Below, piece after piece: positions 33,906 to 40,565 of a stretch of DNA of 40,565 bases. The position numbers were made by a program, and so were the translations under genes. The DNA comes from an uncultured Prevotellaceae bacterium. Its GTDB lineage: Bacteria; Bacteroidota; Bacteroidia; Bacteroidales; Bacteroidaceae. Location of the stretch: assembly GCA_902792635.1 (NCBI GenBank), contig CADBAG010000008.1, positions 40,127 to 80,691 of the forward strand, given 5' to 3'. The notes below the pieces were generated by a model. That model was not told the origin of the DNA. It worked only from the letters and a program-made list of their open reading frames with translations, and searched no databases. Within the stretch, counting starts at the first letter, position 1. Each line of letters begins with the position of its first letter.

Positions 33906-36900
33906 TTATTGGAGGCTTTGCACTGCTTTTTCTATCTGCTCATCCCTCCCTTTCTCATAATCCTCCGGCGTGTTATACACGACGATGTCGGGGTCGAGCT
34001 GTTTGTTCTCAAAGAACTTACCGTCCATGCCCTCGTTGCCGACCTGCGGGATGCCGAAGATCATACCATTCATCATCGTCTCCCACCATACCGCTGTCAT
34101 CGTGCCGGCGACAGGCGCACCGACGAGCTTGCCGATGCCGAGCGTCTTATAGACAGCCGGGAAGCCGTGACCGTTGCTGTAGTCATCCTCACAGATCATG
34201 ACACACGACGGCTTGACCCATTTGTTCCACGGGTCGTACCCGATATATTTGCCATGCGCGATGAACTTCGCATACTGTTTGCCAGAGAGCAACGTGCAGA
34301 GGTCATCGTGAAGCCAGCCGCCACCGTTATGACGCTCGTCGACGATGACGGCTTTCTTCATGCGCATCGAGTCGGAGAGGAGCTCACTGAACACCGTGCG
34401 GAAACTCTCACTATCCATCTCCTTAACATGGACATAGCCGATGGTGCCATGCGACAAGGAGTCGACCATCCGGCGGTTACGGTCCACCCATCGGCGGTAG
34501 AGCAGATCCGACTGTGCCGAACGACTGATGGCACGGATGACGACATCGAAGTGTTTCTTCTTCGCCGGGTCATAGACGCTGACATGCATCATCTTACCTG
34601 CCTTGCCGTCGAGGAGCGGCGTGTAGTCGGAGTCTTTCAGGATCTTCTGTCCATCAATGGCCTCGATGATGTCCCCTTTCTTCACACCCGTGTCACGTAC
34701 GGAAAACGGACCGCGGTTGATGACCTCCTCGATCTTCAGGCCATCGCCCTGATAGCTGTCATCGAAGAACAGGCCGAGGGCTGCCGTGCGCAGTGTCGGG
34801 CCGGCTGGATAATAACGGGCACCGGTATGCGAGCCGTTGAGCTCCCCGAGCATCTCCGAGAGCATGTCGCGGAAGTCGTAGTTGTTGTTGATATACGGCA
34901 GGAACTTCGCATAGGTCTTCTTGTATCCGTCCCAGTCGACGCCATGGAGCTTCGGGTCATAGAACTTATCCTTGACCTGCTGCCAGACATGGTTGAAGAT
35001 ATAGGTGCGCTCCGCGTAAGGCCGGTAGTTGAAGTTAGCCTCGAAGGCGACGTTCTTCTGTGCCTTACTTGCGAGGTTGATCTGCTGGATGCCATTGTTG
35101 TAGACATAGAGGTTCTTGAAGTCCTTGTCGGCCTCAAGACCGTAGCCCACACTCTTCATCACGATCTCCGTCTTGTTCTCCACGAGGTCGTGTTTCCACA
35201 GGTCGTAGCCGCCCTCGAACCGCGCCTCATAATAGAGCGTGTCGCCACCCGGCGAGAGAACAGCATCACCGAGATGCGACGAGTTGACGGTGAGACGGAC
35301 GACGCGGTCGCGGCAGTTGGCGAGGTCGAACTTCAACGGCTTGACGGCCTTACTCTTATCGCCGGCTTTCTCTGCCTCGCGATTCTTCTTCGTGTTCCAT
35401 TTACGGAACTTGATGGCAGGCTCCTTCTTCTTTGCTACGGTGTCTGCAGCGTCTTTCTTGTGCGCCTCATCGTAGAGCGCGCGCTCCTCCTTGTTCATAC
35501 GGAAACGCTCATAGGCATCGAGGTCGAAGAACATGATGTAAGCATCATCTTCCGCACCCCAACTGCCATGACTGCGGTAGCCGGCGCGGTCACTCGTGAA
35601 CACCATCGCCTTGCCACCGAGCGCCCACTGACCGTTCGAGTCGTTGTAACCACTGTTCGTCAGGTTCGTGATCTTCTGACTGCCGTCGGCGGGGACGAGG
35701 GCAATGTCACAGTTGTTCCATCCGCCCGTACCGATATAGTTGGACAGCAGCCACTTACTGTCCGGGCTCCATTTGAACCACAGGTCACCGTCGGAGTAAC
35801 TATACTGGTACTTACCATCCATGAGCTGTCGCACAGCTTTCGTCTTCACGTCGACAGCTTTCAGCGTGCCGCGGTCTTCGATATAGGCCACGCTCTTACC
35901 GTCGGGACTGTATGCCGGCTGCATGTCGACGAGGTTCGACTTGACGAGCTGCTTCTCCTTGAGCTGGGTGGCATAGGTGAACTGTTTCTCGTCTTTCTTC
36001 ACGATGGAGGTCTGGTAGATCTGCCACAGGCCACCGCGCTCTGAGGCATAGACGAGGCTCCGGCCATCGGGCGAGAAGCTGACGTTACGCTCCTGCTCCG
36101 GCGTGTCCGTGATCTGCTTCGTCGTGGTGTAGTCGACGGACGTGACATAGACGTCGCCGTGGACGATGAACGCGATCTCCTTACCCGAGGGCGAGACGGT
36201 GAACTCCGTCGCCCCACTGCGCAGTACCTGACGCTGGAGTCTGTCACTGCCGTCGTCGGCAACGACGGAGACATTGAGCTTCACGGGCTCGTTGCCTTCT
36301 TTCAGCGTGTAGATCTCACCGTCGTAGCCATAGCACAGTGTGCCGTCCGTGGCACGCGTGAGGAACCGTACGGGGTTGCCTTTGTAATGGGTGAGCTGTG
36401 TCTTCGCTGTCTCACCGACCCAACCGCGGTAGACATTGAACGTGCCGTCCTCCTCACTCAGATAATAATAGGTGTCGGCATCAGCGCCCCACACCGGAGT
36501 GCGGTCCTCACCGGCAAAGTCAGTGAGTTTCGTGTAGGTACCGTTCTTATAAAGCCAGATGTCGCGGCAGATCGGTGACTGGTGGTGCTTGCGAAACGGA
36601 TCCTCGTAACCTTTCTGGTCATGGTAGAGGATGGCACCGTCCTTGCCGACACTGATGTCCTGCATCGTGATGTCGGAGAAGAGGTGCATGCGGCCGCCAC
36701 GGGTACTAACCTCGTAGACCTGCGGGAAGGAGCTGTTAGGAAAGATGATACTCGTCGCCTTCGGCATGATAGAGGCGCGCAGCAGGATTGTGGAGTCGTT
36801 CTTCCACGCCATGGGATACTCGTCGCCACTGTCTGTCGTCAGGCGGCGTGGCACGCCACCCTCACGGCCAACGACATAGACATCCATGCTGCCCTCGCGC

Positions 36901-37202
36901 GACGAGGCAAAGGCGAGCTGGCGGGAGTCGGGGCTCCACACGGGGTTGGCATCATAGGCGGGGTTACTCGTTATCTGCCGTGCCTGTCCGCCTCTCACGG
37001 GCACCGTCCAGATGTCTCCTTTATAAGAGAACGCCACTGTCGTGCCATCGGGAGAGATGGCGGGATAGCGCAGCCACAAAGGGGAGGATTGGGCGAAAGC
37101 AGTTGCCACAAAACAGAGAAGAAAAAGGCACAGGCCCCAACCCCTCCCCTCCCCCATCCAGGGGAGGGGATGATATGTTCCAAGAGATAATCGTGATACC
37201 AT
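33906..37202 (-). CDS. Secreted Tricorn-like S41 protease with beta-propeller and PDZ domains
   Basis: 1,098 residues from the ATG at 37202. Order: signal peptide ending '...LCLFLLCFVATAFA' then QSS; WD40/PD40-type propeller repeats ('YPAISPDGTTVAFSYKGDIWTV', 'NPVWSPDSRQLAFAS', 'VSFSPDGRSLVYAS', 'PAYSPDGKSVAYI') over residues ~45-650; a helical linker; a PDZ-like segment ('VINRGPFSVRDTGVKKGDII', near residue 820); then the S41 core with 'AVIVDERHNGGG' and nucleophile Ser1009 in 'CEDDYSNGHGFP'. This is the layout of Tricorn peptidase homologues, large peptide-degrading machines, here exported to the periplasm. The start is unusual: the right arm of the GC-rich repeat is translated as the pre-hydrophobic part, and an ATG inside its hairpin (37157, 'MGEGRGWGLCLFLL') could be used instead. 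The gene is not obviously in an operon. Confidence 0.9.
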   Translation of the reverse strand: MVSRLSLGTYHPLPWMGEGRGWGLCLFLLCFVATAFAQSSPLWLRYPAISPDGTTVAFSYKGDIWTVPVRGGQARQITSNPAYDANPVWSPDSRQLAFASSREGSMDVYVVGREGGVPRRLTTDSGDEYPMAWKNDSTILLRASIMPKATSIIFPNSSFPQVYEVSTRGGRMHLFSDITMQDISVGKDGAILYHDQKGYEDPFRKHHQSPICRDIWLYKNGTYTKLTDFAGEDRTPVWGADADTYYYLSEEDGTFNVYRGWVGETAKTQLTHYKGNPVRFLTRATDGTLCYGYDGEIYTLKEGNEPVKLNVSVVADDGSDRLQRQVLRSGATEFTVSPSGKEIAFIVHGDVYVTSVDYTTTKQITDTPEQERNVSFSPDGRSLVYASERGGLWQIYQTSIVKKDEKQFTYATQLKEKQLVKSNLVDMQPAYSPDGKSVAYIEDRGTLKAVDVKTKAVRQLMDGKYQYSYSDGDLWFKWSPDSKWLLSNYIGTGGWNNCDIALVPADGSQKITNLTNSGYNDSNGQWALGGKAMVFTSDRAGYRSHGSWGAEDDAYIMFFDLDAYERFRMNKEERALYDEAHKKDAADTVAKKKEPAIKFRKWNTKKNREAEKAGDKSKAVKPLKFDLANCRDRVVRLTVNSSHLGDAVLSPGGDTLYYEARFEGGYDLWKHDLVENKTEIVMKSVGYGLEADKDFKNLYVYNNGIQQINLASKAQKNVAFEANFNYRPYAERTYIFNHVWQQVKDKFYDPKLHGVDWDGYKKTYAKFLPYINNNYDFRDMLSEMLGELNGSHTGARYYPAGPTLRTAALGLFFDDSYQGDGLKIEEVINRGPFSVRDTGVKKGDIIEAIDGQKILKDSDYTPLLDGKAGKMMHVSVYDPAKKKHFDVVIRAISRSAQSDLLYRRWVDRNRRMVDSLSHGTIGYVHVKEMDSESFRTVFSELLSDSMRMKKAVIVDERHNGGGWLHDDLCTLLSGKQYAKFIAHGKYIGYDPWNKWVKPSCVMICEDDYSNGHGFPAVYKTLGIGKLVGAPVAGTMTAVWWETMMNGMIFGIPQVGNEGMDGKFFENKQLDPDIVVYNTPEDYEKGRDEQIEKAVQSLQ

Positions 37203-37330
37203 AGATTACTATTAATTATTTATTTGCATTTTTCTATTACCTACGGTGGTAATCAACCCCCTCCCCTAAGTGGGATTTTCTGCCTTCCGATAACGGAAGG
37301 ACCGAGGATAGTGGGGCTGGGGTGGGGCCG
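37133..37330 (-). repeat. Two-armed GC-rich repeat between DUF4435 and protease genes, with a second palindrome inserted
   Basis: The right arm (about 37133-37187, tag 'TCTTGGAACATATC') is translated at the start of the protease. The AT-rich spacer contains the ATG. The left arm starts with CCTACGGTGGTAAT (37240) and is interrupted at about 37272-37318 by a second element with the core CTTCCGTTATCGGAAG (minus strand, 37284-37299), which is also present at 4361-4376 with similar flanks. The interrupted arm forms the last codons and stop of the DUF4435 gene. Confidence 0.8.
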
Positions 37331-38317
37331 CGAGCAGAACGCTGCAAGATCCTCCTTAATACGCTTATATGGCTCCGACGCGAAGAACCCGGTGTTTTTC
37401 TTCAACATCGGGATGACGTTCTCCACCGAGTTGTTGTAACATGAGAGCTCGTTGCGGCGCTGCGTGCCATGCACGCTCTGCCGGGAGATCTCCGCCTGCC
37501 GCTGCCGGATGAGCTTGTCGCAGACGCGGTTCATCATCGGCACGACGACCTTGTCGAAGAGATGATGGCCCTGGATATAGAGGTAGGTCGTCTCCGGTGT
37601 CACGCCGAGCTCTTGCAGACTCTTTTCCACCTGCTGATAGCTCTCTGCTGCATTGGGGTTGTGCCGCCGCAGCTGCTCGCACCGTTTGTTCACTTTGTTA
37701 CGTACCTGAGCAATGATACGGTTGGCGTCGTTCATGGAGAAGTTGCCTGTCTCTATGACACGCAGGAAATCGGTCATCGTGAACTGTCCGTAGCTCCCCG
37801 TGCGGTAGTACCAGATGTTCCACACGAAGAGCGGGTAGATGGCACGCGAGAACTCCTCGAGATACTGCTGCATGTCAAAGATGACATGGTCGTTGAGCGT
37901 CACCGCCACACAGACGTCGTGGAGCGACGGCGCATAGCACTGCATGTTCTCTATGGCGTAGGCATAGGTGTGGAAGACGTACGGACTGTTGAGGATCTGC
38001 CGCGATGTCTCCGAAGCGCCCTGGATGAGGTAGTCGTAGTCGGCATCGACACAGGCGATGAGCCATTGTCCCGTCTTGCCGTGGAGGGCACTCATGAGTG
38101 CTGCTTTCTTGCCGCGCTCGAGATTGTTCTCCCGTGTGGGGAGCATGATCTCAAAATAGAACTGGTCTGTCTCAAACTGACTGAGGATGGAGCGCCAAAA
38201 GAACACGTCGTCGTAGCTCTCCACATAAGCCACGATCTTCTTCCGCTGCTTCTTCGGGTTCAGCCAGTTGGCCGCCTCCAGATAAGAGGACGTGAGATTA
38301 TCCTTGAGTCGTTTCAT
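37253..38317 (-). CDS. DUF4435 protein, TOPRIM-like nuclease partner of the ATPase (AriB-like)
   Basis: 354 residues. A TOPRIM-like pattern is visible: Glu33 in 'IVAYVESYDDVFFW', and Asp91, Asp93 and Asp95 in 'LIACVDADYDYLIQ', the acidic set that would bind metal in OLD/TOPRIM-type nucleases. The remainder is helical ('CEQLRRHNPNAAESYQQVEKSL'). DUF4435 is the effector domain (AriB) of the PARIS phage-defence system, where it is held by an ATPase; an ATPase gene lies 21 bases upstream on the same strand. The C-terminal ~27 residues ('RPHPSPTILGPSVIG...PLRGGG') are encoded by repeat DNA, so the native end is near 'RIKEDLAAFCS'. It could instead be a housekeeping two-gene module in Bacteroidales. 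Confidence 0.8.
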   Translation of the reverse strand: MKRLKDNLTSSYLEAANWLNPKKQRKKIVAYVESYDDVFFWRSILSQFETDQFYFEIMLPTRENNLERGKKAALMSALHGKTGQWLIACVDADYDYLIQGASETSRQILNSPYVFHTYAYAIENMQCYAPSLHDVCVAVTLNDHVIFDMQQYLEEFSRAIYPLFVWNIWYYRTGSYGQFTMTDFLRVIETGNFSMNDANRIIAQVRNKVNKRCEQLRRHNPNAAESYQQVEKSLQELGVTPETTYLYIQGHHLFDKVVVPMMNRVCDKLIRQRQAEISRQSVHGTQRRNELSCYNNSVENVIPMLKKNTGFFASEPYKRIKEDLAAFCSRPHPSPTILGPSVIGRQKIPLRGGG

Positions 38318-38338
38318 AATACTCGAAAGATTAAACCG

Positions 38339-39157
38339 TTACTTCACTGTGATGTCTGACACCTCCGTGACCTTGTCCATCCACCCGTTCATGATGACGG
38401 CGGGCGAATGGGTCGTGAGGATGATCTGCACGTTCGGGTTGAGTTCAAGGATGAGGTCGATGAGTTTCTTCTGCCATTCGATATGGAGGCTCACCTCCGG
38501 CTCGTCCATGAAGAGAACATAAGGTTTGTTGTCTTCGATGAGCACCGTGAGGAGGATGGCGAGGATCTGCTTCTCACCACTCGACAGCTGGTAAGGCACG
38601 AGCGTCTCGCCCATCTGCGTGAAGCTGATCTCGTTGTCGGTGCGCACAATCTTCTTGCCCGTGTCGGCGAAAAGCGAGTCCATGATGTCCTGGAACTTCT
38701 TCTTCGGCTCAGAGAGTTTCTGCGCCTCCTCAGCAGCCGTAGGTCCGCCCTGCTGCAGCACAGCGATCATACGGTTGCCGATGTTCACCTGGTAATCGAG
38801 ATACTTACGCTGGAGCTTGTAGAGCTGCCAGTCGAGCTCTGTGGCGAGTGACATGTTGAGTTGCGACACCATCTCTGCATTGATGAGCGGACGGTCGAAG
38901 GACCGGATGATATCGAAGCGCAGCCAGTTGGCATCCTCGGGATAGACCTTCAGATGCACGCCTTTGAGCAGATGTGACGGGAACTCAGCCCCGGCAGAGA
39001 GGCCTTTCACCACTTTGTTGATGATCGTCGACTTGCCCACGCCGTTGACACCACTGAGGATGTTGACACGTCGGTCGAGGTTCCATAGGATATGTTTCCG
39101 GCCGCTCCAGAGAGCGTCGATCTCTATCTGTGTGATATAGTCAGCGTATTTCTGCAT
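38339..39157 (-). CDS. ABC/SMC-type AAA ATPase paired with DUF4435 (AriA-like)
   Basis: 272 residues. Walker A is GVNGVGKST (36-44), the ABC signature LSSGEKQ is at 191-197, Walker B is 'YVLFMDEPE' (Asp218, Glu219) and the H-loop is His250 in 'LTTHSPAV'. This is the AAA_15/AAA_21-like class of small ATPases used with TOPRIM nucleases. Between Walker A and the signature is a helical insert of about 100 residues (coiled-coil-like around 105-165). The protein is compact compared with many defence ATPases. It is first in a two-gene unit with the DUF4435 gene and diverges from the EamA transporter. Confidence 0.87.
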   Translation of the reverse strand: MQKYADYITQIEIDALWSGRKHILWNLDRRVNILSGVNGVGKSTIINKVVKGLSAGAEFPSHLLKGVHLKVYPEDANWLRFDIIRSFDRPLINAEMVSQLNMSLATELDWQLYKLQRKYLDYQVNIGNRMIAVLQQGGPTAAEEAQKLSEPKKKFQDIMDSLFADTGKKIVRTDNEISFTQMGETLVPYQLSSGEKQILAILLTVLIEDNKPYVLFMDEPEVSLHIEWQKKLIDLILELNPNVQIILTTHSPAVIMNGWMDKVTEVSDITVK

Positions 39158-39186
39158 AGTCTATAAGTATAGAAGGTTTAGTAAGG

Positions 39187-39194
39187 CAAAAATA
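39187..39194 (-). promoter_or_regulatory. Possible -7 element for the ATPase-DUF4435 pair
   Basis: TATTTTTG on the minus strand, 30 bases upstream of the ATPase ATG, fits TAnnTTTG. No clear -33 element at the usual distance. Confidence 0.4.
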
Positions 39195-39212
39195 ATAAAA
39201 TAATGTGATAAG

Positions 39213-39245
39213 TTGCGCCCTGCGGTAAAGAAATTGTTACCTTTG
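39213..39245 (+). promoter_or_regulatory. Promoter of the EamA transporter
   Basis: TTG (39213-39215) and TACCTTTG (39238-39245) are 22 bases apart, one over the usual range. Transcription would start near 39252, which excludes an upstream in-frame start and supports the ATG at 39294. Confidence 0.6.
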
Positions 39246-39293
39246 CAACGTTTTTTAGGAAATAATAGATTATTCATTGTAGATATTGTACTC

Positions 39294-40202
39294 ATGGGTA
39301 ACAATAAACCTCTGCAAGCTCATCTGAGCCTGCTCTCTGCAGAGATCTTCTGGGGCCTTCTCGCCCCTATCGGCAAGGATGCGATGCTCCACGGCATCGA
39401 CAATATCACCCTCGTATCGTTCCGTGTCACGGGTGCGGCATTGCTTTTCTGGATCGCCTCGTTGTTCGTCAAGGAACGCATGCCGTGGCGCCATGTCCTC
39501 TTCATGGCCGGTGCAGCACTCCTCGGCGTGGTCTTCAACCAGTGCCTCTATACCTTCGGCCTGAGCTACACGTCGCCTGTCAACGCGAGTATCGTCACGA
39601 CCTCCATGCCTATCTTCGCCATGGTGCTGTCGTTCTTCATCCTCCGCGAGCCGTTGACGTGGATGAAGGTCGGTGGTGTGCTCATCGGCTGCATCGGCGC
39701 CATCTCACTCATCCTCTCGAGTGCGCACAGTGGCGGCAAGACGGGAAATATCTGGGGCGACCTGATGTGTATGGGAGCTCAGTTGTCGTTCGCCCTCTAC
39801 CTCACGATCTATAATCCGCTCATCCGTAAGTATAATGTCGTGACGGTGAATAAATGGATGTTCACGTGGTCGTGCATCTTCCTCCTGCCGTTCACAGGCA
39901 GTCATGTAGCGCAGTTACCCGTTGCCGTCATTGCCTCGAAGACCTGGGTGGAGGTGTTTTATGTCGTCGTCTTTGGCACGTTCCTCAGTTACCTCCTTGC
40001 CGTCGTCGGTCAGCGTGTGCTACGTCCCACCGTGGTGAGCGTGTACAACTATGTGCAGCCTGTGGTGTCGGTCATCGTGAGTGTCCTCACGGGGCTCAGC
40101 ATCTTCACCGTACCGCAGGGTATCGCCGTCATCTTCATCTTCTCCGGCGTCTGGCTCGTGATAAAGTCGAAGTCGAAGAGAGACATGGCGAAAGTAAAAT
40201 AA
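39294..40202 (+). CDS. EamA/DMT-family membrane transporter
   Basis: 302 residues from the ATG at 39294; the frame is open upstream but that part overlaps the promoter. About ten membrane helices in two EamA repeats: 'SAEIFWGLLAPIGKDAM' opens the first; 'FGLSYTSPVNASIVTTSMPIFAMVLSFFILREPLTWMKVGGVLIGCIGA' (shown in pieces: YTSPVNASIV, PIFAMVLSFF, REPLTWMKV) is the classic end of repeat one. The second repeat ends 'QPVVSVIVSVLTGLSIFTVPQGIAVIFIFSGVWLVI' (pieces: QPVVSVIVSV, FTVPQGIAV). These proteins export metabolites or amino acids; the substrate is not predictable. It ends in a lysine-rich tail (KSKSKRD), as is common on the cytoplasmic side. Confidence 0.9.
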   Translation: MGNNKPLQAHLSLLSAEIFWGLLAPIGKDAMLHGIDNITLVSFRVTGAALLFWIASLFVKERMPWRHVLFMAGAALLGVVFNQCLYTFGLSYTSPVNASIVTTSMPIFAMVLSFFILREPLTWMKVGGVLIGCIGAISLILSSAHSGGKTGNIWGDLMCMGAQLSFALYLTIYNPLIRKYNVVTVNKWMFTWSCIFLLPFTGSHVAQLPVAVIASKTWVEVFYVVVFGTFLSYLLAVVGQRVLRPTVVSVYNYVQPVVSVIVSVLTGLSIFTVPQGIAVIFIFSGVWLVIKSKSKRDMAKVK

Positions 40203-40240
40203 TGCACACGGTTCCTTGTTAACTCATAAAGATTTTATAT

Positions 40241-40458
40241 TTCACACGGATCTTAAAGATTTTAAAGATAGCTACGCTATTCGCTACGCGGTAAAGGACC
40301 AACTCTAACAAGGGGAGACTATTAACCACAGATGAGAACAATGAAAAGCAATATTGTTTCTCATTGTTTTTTATCTGTGGTTGAGAGACTACGCATGGGC
40401 TGTGTAGCCGCAAAGCGGCGTAACCATCTTTAAGATCTTTAAGATCCGTGTGAGGAAA
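40241..40458. repeat. Large inverted repeat downstream of the EamA gene
   Basis: Family D copies face each other: 'tcacacggatcttaaagat' near 40242 and its complement 'atctttaagatccgtgtga' ending near 40453. Between them a second hairpin (40324-40382) pairs 'taaccacagat...aacaatga' with 'tcattgtt...atctgtggtt'. It follows the transporter stop, so it may act as terminator. No gene is seen. Confidence 0.65.
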
Positions 40459-40489
40459 ATCGGTTCTTCCGGTTTTCGGATTGATAGTG

Positions 40490-40565
40490 TGGTACAGCCT
40501 CGGAGAGGCTGACTCTGCATAACCCCAGGCAAGGAGCGCAGCGACGTAGCCTGGGGTATGTTAGG
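40490..40565. repeat. Family B palindromic repeat at the right edge
   Basis: 'acagcctcggagaggctg' hairpin and 'ccccaggcaaggagcgcagcgacgtagcctgggg' palindrome, the same build as the copies at 6.5, 24.3, 24.8 and 27.7 kb. It is probably cut by the window end. Confidence 0.65.

Noticed and set aside
33909-36044. 711-residue plus-strand frame opposite the S41 protease
   Set aside because: The protease strand shows clear propeller repeats and catalytic motifs; the opposite frame is a codon-bias shadow.

Overview
This window looks like a chromosome segment of a Bacteroidales bacterium, most likely Prevotella in the broad sense. Four things point there: Bacteroidetes-type promoters (TTG/TTTG, about 20 bases, TAnnTTTG), a MurF-alanine racemase fusion, Mfa2/fimbrillin-type surface lipoproteins, and a giant surface protein ending in what looks like a type IX secretion sorting domain. 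Coding DNA is visibly GC-rich. The spaces between genes are packed with palindromic and tandem repeats. I see no tRNA, rRNA, CRISPR array, transposase or phage gene.

Left part (1-6.5 kb): a plus-strand unit etfB-etfA-acyl-CoA dehydrogenase behind a clear promoter, with AT-rich repeat hairpins in both gaps. A 351-bp nested palindrome separates it from a converging WbpM/PglF-like nucleotide-sugar 4,6-dehydratase.

Middle part, minus strand (6.7-21.4 kb): a surface-structure unit. Read 5' to 3' it holds an Mfa2/FimB-like anchor lipoprotein, a fimbrillin-like lipoprotein and a roughly 4,020-residue secreted protein made of seven tandem beta-helix modules.

Middle part, minus strand (21.4-30.7 kb): a lipid/polyene-type unit. 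Read 5' to 3' it holds a GNAT-like acyltransferase, a ketosynthase, an acyl carrier protein, an MMPL exporter, a phytoene-desaturase-like oxidoreductase, a LolA-like carrier and a hotdog thioesterase. The gene mix resembles aryl polyene/flexirubin clusters, but ketoreductase, dehydratase and aromatic-starter genes are absent.

Right part (31-40.6 kb): MurF-Alr fusion (plus); a large Tricorn-like S41 protease (minus) sharing a perfect hairpin terminator with it; a minus-strand ATPase plus DUF4435/TOPRIM-like pair that recalls the PARIS defence system; and an EamA transporter (plus) starting from a divergent promoter region.

The most unusual signal is a two-armed repeat family. It fills most gaps between minus-strand genes in one orientation: a left arm touching the end of one gene, a variable spacer, and one to four right arms touching the start of the next. 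In three secreted-protein genes the right arm is translated and forms the basic N-terminal part of the signal peptide. In three other genes the left arm supplies the last codons and the stop.
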